Shown: one piece after another, positions 59,411-64,000 of the stretch
Position numbering within the stretch: position 1 is the first letter of the stretch
Layout: every line of letters starts with the position of its first letter
Source of the DNA: Neelides folsomi
Lineage: Eukaryota; Arthropoda; Collembola; Neelipleona; Neelidae
Direction: 5' to 3'
Assembly: GCA_034687125.1 (NCBI GenBank)
Contig: JAQGBZ010000075.1
Location: forward strand, 62,001-126,000
DNA length: 64,000 bases
Made by a program: the position numbers and the translations under genes
The notes under the pieces: generated by a model
The model's database searches: none
Seen by the model: the letters and a program-made list of their open reading frames with translations, nothing else
Told to the model about the DNA's origin: nothing

Positions 59411-62400
59411 TTATGATGCTGCCACAAGGTCGTTAAAATAATTCGTATCTTGAGGACGAGGTTTAAATTTCATTAATTGCTTGGTATAAGGAGTTGGTCC
59501 ATCAATCATCGGTGTGTCTGTCATTGTGATTACACATTCAGTATGATTATTTGGCTTGATGCATCCAGGTGGAACTCCTTCAAGTTCAAACATGACAATG
59601 GTGTTGGTCAAAGGAGCTTTCACCAACAATGGCCCAGGAAGATATAAAGTTTCTTGTGGTCCAGCGACTGGCCAATATCTTCCAAGATTAAAGCCATTGA
59701 TCCAAATCATTCCCTACAAAATTGATAGTTAGGTCAAAAGTAGTGAAATAATAAAATAAATAATTATATCAATTAACAGAATTAAATAAATACTTTAATA
59801 ATTAAATTATTATAATTTACCTTTCTCCATCCATTAAACTTAACAAATGTGTCCAAAATGGAATAATTTCCTTTTGGCAATGAAAAATTTCCAATGTAGA
59901 AAACTCCACTTTCTCTTTTCATTTTGCTTTTAGACAAAGTTGAAGGAAACTTTTGCAAATTTTTTCCATTCAATTCCCCAATTCTGTACATTGTCCAATT
60001 ACGAAGGATTTGTTCACTCAATGTCACATTCACGCCAATTCCCTTTAAAATTAACTTAAAATTAAAAATATAGATGATTTTATTTTATTTTCACTTACTT
60101 TACTTTCGCCAATATTAGATCCATAACAAGGTCTTCCTTGATTCTCAACAAGAACTTTCAATATTTGTCCTTTTTGAATGAAAAGAGGAAGCGAATAAAT
60201 ATTTTGCTGGCGAGACAAAATACCCACCAATTTCTACAAACAAAATTATACTCATAAACCCCGGCAAGATATATTAACAACAAAGGTAAAAACTGAGAAA
60301 TCTAACGAAATAGTTGACTAGATCACTAACTATCTTAGTGGGTAATCGAAAACAGTCGGTAAACGTTAAACCTAAAGTTTGAAGTTGCTATCAAATTGTT
60401 TAAGTTTAATTTACTAAGTTTTATAAAATTGGTCCTCCAATAAATAATATCAACAAAACTTTCTCCTACATTATTCGTTGTTCTTCATCGTAAAACGCTT
60501 CAATTAAGTAAGTTAAATGAATTTTTTAGTTATTGTTTGATTAAAAACGCTTAAAATTTCATAATAAAATTGTTTCTTGACCATTTAGAGAAAATGGGAA
60601 GAGGTCCGTCATTGACTTAATTCGATAAGGGCCAAATCATCTCTACTAGGAAGGAGGAGAAACTTCTCCGTCAATTGGAAGAGCAATGTTTAAATTAATC
60701 ATCTATAGGGAGATTTTCAAAAATAAGGGCAAACACACCACCAGGGCCAAGAAGAGAAAGAAGTGGAAGGACGAAAAAGTATGCCGCTGAACGGCACATA
60801 AGGCAACATGCCAGCAACGCCAGTGTCGTGTTCTCAAATAAAGACTCAACTTAACCTTGCTTTCTCAAAAGAAAGCGTCCTGTTAATCCTCACGATATCA
60901 CCGAATATTAAATTTCGAAAAATGCCCATCAGTTAACAATTTAAACAATGCCACATATAGTTGAGTTTGGTTTGGGAAGAAAAGATTCACCTGCCCAGAC
61001 AATGAGCATAAACTATTTGTAACGAAAAACGTTGAAATTTACAGGGTTCGGATGGTATTCGTGGATATTGGCTTAAGGTAGGAAAAGGAGATTTTTACTA
61101 ATCGCCATTTCGGTAGAGGATCCTTCACGATAAGGGGTACCTTTAGCTAAGTGGCAAGTCTTTTCTCGCCTTCACAGTCCGTCGCCTTGACGCTGAAGAG
61201 TACCATTTCGTCTTGGGTGATCATTTATTGCTATAGGTATGGACTTGACCATCTCCTCTCAAATGGCCATGCAAAGTGGAGATTTGTGCAAGAAAGCGCG
61301 TCCACACACTGTAGCGTCAAATTTGGAATGGTTTAATGAGCAAAATATTCCATTAATTGACCATCCAGAGTTTTCTAACCCCATAGAATATTTATGGGGA
61401 GTAATATCGAGGAAGGTTTATTCCAATGGAAGACAGTTTGAAGATGTGCCAAGTCTCCGTGCAGCAGTTTTGCAAGCGTGGGACAAAACCGGAATTGAGA
61501 CTCTTCAGACTGTTGCTGCGTCGATGCATCGACGCGTATTTAAACTAGCTTTTAACCTGAGAGGTTACACAAACTTTTAATAATAGGCATCAAGTTTTAA
61601 AAGTTCGTAAGACTTGTAAAAATCGATTAATTTAAAATGTTGATATAATTTATTGGAGACTTTCTCCTTTCACTTTGATTAAAATCTCTTCCTATTGTTT
61701 AATTGAAAAAAAATTTTTATTACAAAACATGATGGTATTATTATAATTTAGCATAATTTTACTAATTGAGTAGTTTAATTTTGATTTTCAGAGATTTCTC
61801 AATTTGGAATTTTGTTGTTAATATATCTTGCCGGGGTTTATTTATTGAAACAGCAGAAACCTCGTTAGTTAGGAGTGATTAATATAGCAATTGGAAAGTA
61901 TTTTAATAACATTATCGACGTAGACATAAGCTCTGTCTTTTAGATCGTGAAGAGTTAACATTGCAGGATCGGGTGTTAAGAAGTCCACAATTTTAGTGTA
62001 CAATACAAATCCCGATCCAATTTTAAGCTCCTCAAACGACATCGGATTTTCACTGTTCATTTCATAAAAACAAGTTTAAAATCATAAGCATTAATTATTT
62101 TTTATATTCATTTCTTACGCAAAGACTCTTCCCTTTGAAAAGAAATTAAGAAAATTTTCATTAAAAAGTTCAGCATGTGGAATCATGTGAACTTTTCCGT
62201 AATTCCCTTTGAAGGACTTTTTAGGGTTTTCTTGTGGAACTACCAAATACTGAATAAAAATGATTGTAAGTTGGTTTTATTAATCCTTCTGTAAAAGTTA
62301 TTTTTACTAATAATAGGTAATATACATAAAGTAAATTAATTCTAAATATTTTTATCATAGTTTTTACTCATTTACTCGTGAGATAATGCCTTTAATATCA

Positions 62401-64000
62401 TAATATTTATCTGTGGCGTCTCCAGCTTCATTCAACGGTGCATCATAGTCATAGGAAGTTGGACAAGGGTCAAATCTACTCTGTTAATATTTATAACGCA
62501 CATTTATTATAAAATAATTAGATATAGTAATTACTAAATGCTACTTAATGTATAGTCATTTGATTACCCCATCTAAATTTGAACCAGCTCGAATTCCAAC
62601 TACATTCAGATTGAAAATTTTCATCTTTAATGTATATAGAGTAGTACTATTACATAAGTATAATTATCTTATTTCATAAATATTTGAACAAAGAACCGAT
62701 TTATTAGTAAAACTCACATGATGTTCCTCCATAAAACATGTAAAAATTGACATTAGCTCCAAGTGAGAGCATATTATCTAATGCATGAGCAACCGTTTGG
62801 CTTGGAGTCTTTGAATGTGGAGTTTGCCAATGGTCCAACCAACCAGGGTAAAATTCCGAATTGACCAGAGGTCCTCTGTCAGCAAATTTCCTCTGAACAT
62901 TGAAAGCTTCTTTGATGGTTTGCAACGATCCTATTATTTCATTTGATTGAAATATAATCTGCATTTTTTATAAATACTACTATGTACCATAGGTGAAAGT
63001 TAATTTTAGGTATATGGGTATGTATTTTAATACCTGGGCCGAAGTCAATCTAAAAATTAAAAAAGAATATTTTACTGTACTTTCTATATACTTGTGTTCA
63101 ATCAAGTTTTGAGTATTTAATTAATTAAATTGTACCGTTGGATAAACGTCAGGTAGTGATCCACATTTCAAATAAGATTCTCCATCGCCGTCTTATAAAA
63201 ACCAAAATTATAAAATACAAAAGTAATTTTGCTATTTATAATAAAATAATAATTTATTAGTAGTATGAAGACCTGTTGTGAACAAAACGGTGTCATTTCC
63301 TAAATGAGATCTACAAATTAAGGATGAGTGAATTAAACATCAACTTATATCTTAAGAGTTTATAGTTAATATTATTGAATAGTTCTCTCACTTAATGAGG
63401 TCTCTGAGGAACATTGGGTATTCTTTGTCACAACTGAAGCTTCCATATTCATTCTCCACTTGGACCATGATGATCGGTCCACCATTCGAGTATAAATAAG
63501 GCTTCAATCTTGGCAAAAGATGATCAAACCAACGAGAGACAAAGTAAACATACTCTAAAGACAAAGTATAGAAATATTTAGAAATATTGTTCAAGATTAA
63601 ATGAAACATCCATGTTTTATTCATATATGTTTAATTGAATACCCAAATCTTTTGTGCGAATCTTCATGTCAGGTTTTTGCCAAAGAAGCCACGGTGGCAA
63701 TCCTCCCTAAAATGAAATATATATTATGTAATTATTTTAAATCGCAAGTTTTAGTTTTAGACACTTGCTTTCAAATCACAATCAAGAATAATTTAACCAT
63801 TTCAATTACAATAATTGTAATTAACTCTTTAAAAAGTAAGGAGATTTGGAATTAAAAATCACTTTAAGATAATCAAAACTGAATTTTTTAAATAAGAATA
63901 ACTTTAAATGAGCAATATTTGTTTTGGAATGAGATAAATCGAATTATATTAAAATTATTTTAAAACTTAAGCAAAATGATACAAAAATATAATTAAAATT
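59411..64000 (-). CDS. GLB1: Acid beta-galactosidase (GLB1-like, GH35), 5' end off window
   Basis: Read on the minus strand from the right edge. The most upstream exon seen (about 63,645-63,707) has [20 protein letters not shown]. The next has [20 protein letters not shown], with the acid/base Glu of the NEYG motif. Then [20 protein letters not shown] carries the nucleophile Glu, followed by [20 protein letters not shown]. Downstream exons have [69 protein letters not shown] and [20 protein letters not shown]. The enzyme removes terminal beta-galactose in lysosomes. The signal peptide and first exons are outside. One intron is expanded by a Tc1-type element (60257-61838). Stop TGA/TAA at 59411. 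Confidence 0.93.
60257..61838 (+). mobile_element. Tc1/mariner element in a GLB1 intron
   Basis: Identical 28-bp inverted ends at 60257-60284 and 61811-61838 begin AACCCCGGCAAG. A TA dinucleotide flanks each end (60255-60256 and 61839-61840), the Tc1/mariner target duplication. The inverted repeat continues imperfectly: a 9-bp mismatch, then TGAGAAATCT on both sides. Length is 1,582 bp, typical of Tc1. Without it the GLB1 intron (60234-61910) would be about 93 bp, in line with its neighbours. Orientation of the transposase remnant is opposite to GLB1. Confidence 0.93.
60594..61580 (+). pseudogene. Decayed Tc1-type transposase
   Basis: A start-like MGRGPSLT is followed at once by a stop. The downstream HTH-like region has further stops and frame changes. 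Only the C-terminal part (61,239-61,580) is open, with [20 protein letters not shown] and [20 protein letters not shown]. These match the end of the DDE domain (the PDLNPIENLWG-like word is altered to [11 protein letters not shown]). The gene is inactive as it stands. The breaks are described only and not repaired here. Confidence 0.85.
63708..64000. other. GLB1 intron at window end
   Basis: Very A+T-rich sequence upstream of the most 5' GLB1 exon seen; presumed intron, with no exon recognised. Confidence 0.5.

Overview
This is an animal nuclear genome segment, by eye about two-thirds A+T, gene-dense and with many small introns. I recognise about 24 protein-coding genes in 64 kb. Most are split by 45-100 bp GT-AG introns. 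There is no sign of bacterial, viral or organellar organisation. The gene set (KIF21, calreticulin, PTBP, KDM4, ELOVL, CNOT4, RAB7, DBNL, NKIRAS, DDX41, GRIP-like, XPG, NR2E-type nuclear receptor) is metazoan. A KDM4 without PHD/Tudor domains and an NR2E-type receptor with an unusual P-box suggest a small-genome invertebrate, perhaps a non-insect arthropod or another ecdysozoan. The species cannot be fixed from the sequence alone.

Layout. 0-13 kb, plus strand: the 3' part of a KIF21-type kinesin, then calreticulin (with ER-stress-like elements upstream), PTBP and KDM4. 13-21.6 kb, minus strand: ELOVL fatty-acid elongase (stop codons of KDM4 and ELOVL are 5 bp apart, tail to tail), CNOT4, RAB7 and TSR1. 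22-26.8 kb, plus: bleomycin hydrolase and the p97 cofactor p47. 27-40.5 kb, minus: a small one-pass membrane protein, DBNL/Abp1, a 3 kb unassigned stretch with one possible orphan exon, an SLC35G-like transporter, kappaB-Ras and DDX41. 41-44.2 kb, plus: AUH hydratase and ATG4. 44.8-64 kb, all minus: a short GRIP-like PDZ protein, XPG, a PG-rich/Cys-rich protein, an NR2E nuclear receptor and a GLB1-type beta-galactosidase that runs off the window end.

The most striking organisation is the XPG gene. Its first exon (53.5 kb) lies 2.7 kb from its second (50.7 kb), and the intron between them holds two complete, intronless, same-strand genes, APC10 and NAA38, plus a 0.6 kb terminal-inverted-repeat element with a transposase-type helix-turn-helix ORF. 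A second, Tc1/mariner-type element (1,582 bp, identical 28 bp ends, TA duplication, decayed transposase) sits in a GLB1 intron. A third, about 580 bp element with ~95 bp inverted repeats lies just downstream of GLB1.

Most genes are housekeeping: RNA processing (PTBP, CNOT4, DDX41, TSR1), proteostasis and vesicle/autophagy function (calreticulin, BLMH, p47, RAB7, ATG4, APC10, NAA38), DNA repair (XPG), lipid and amino-acid metabolism (ELOVL, AUH) and cytoskeleton (KIF21, DBNL). They are neighbours rather than a pathway cluster. I found no tRNA, rRNA or CRISPR array. Spans given for CDS features run from start to stop codon and include introns.
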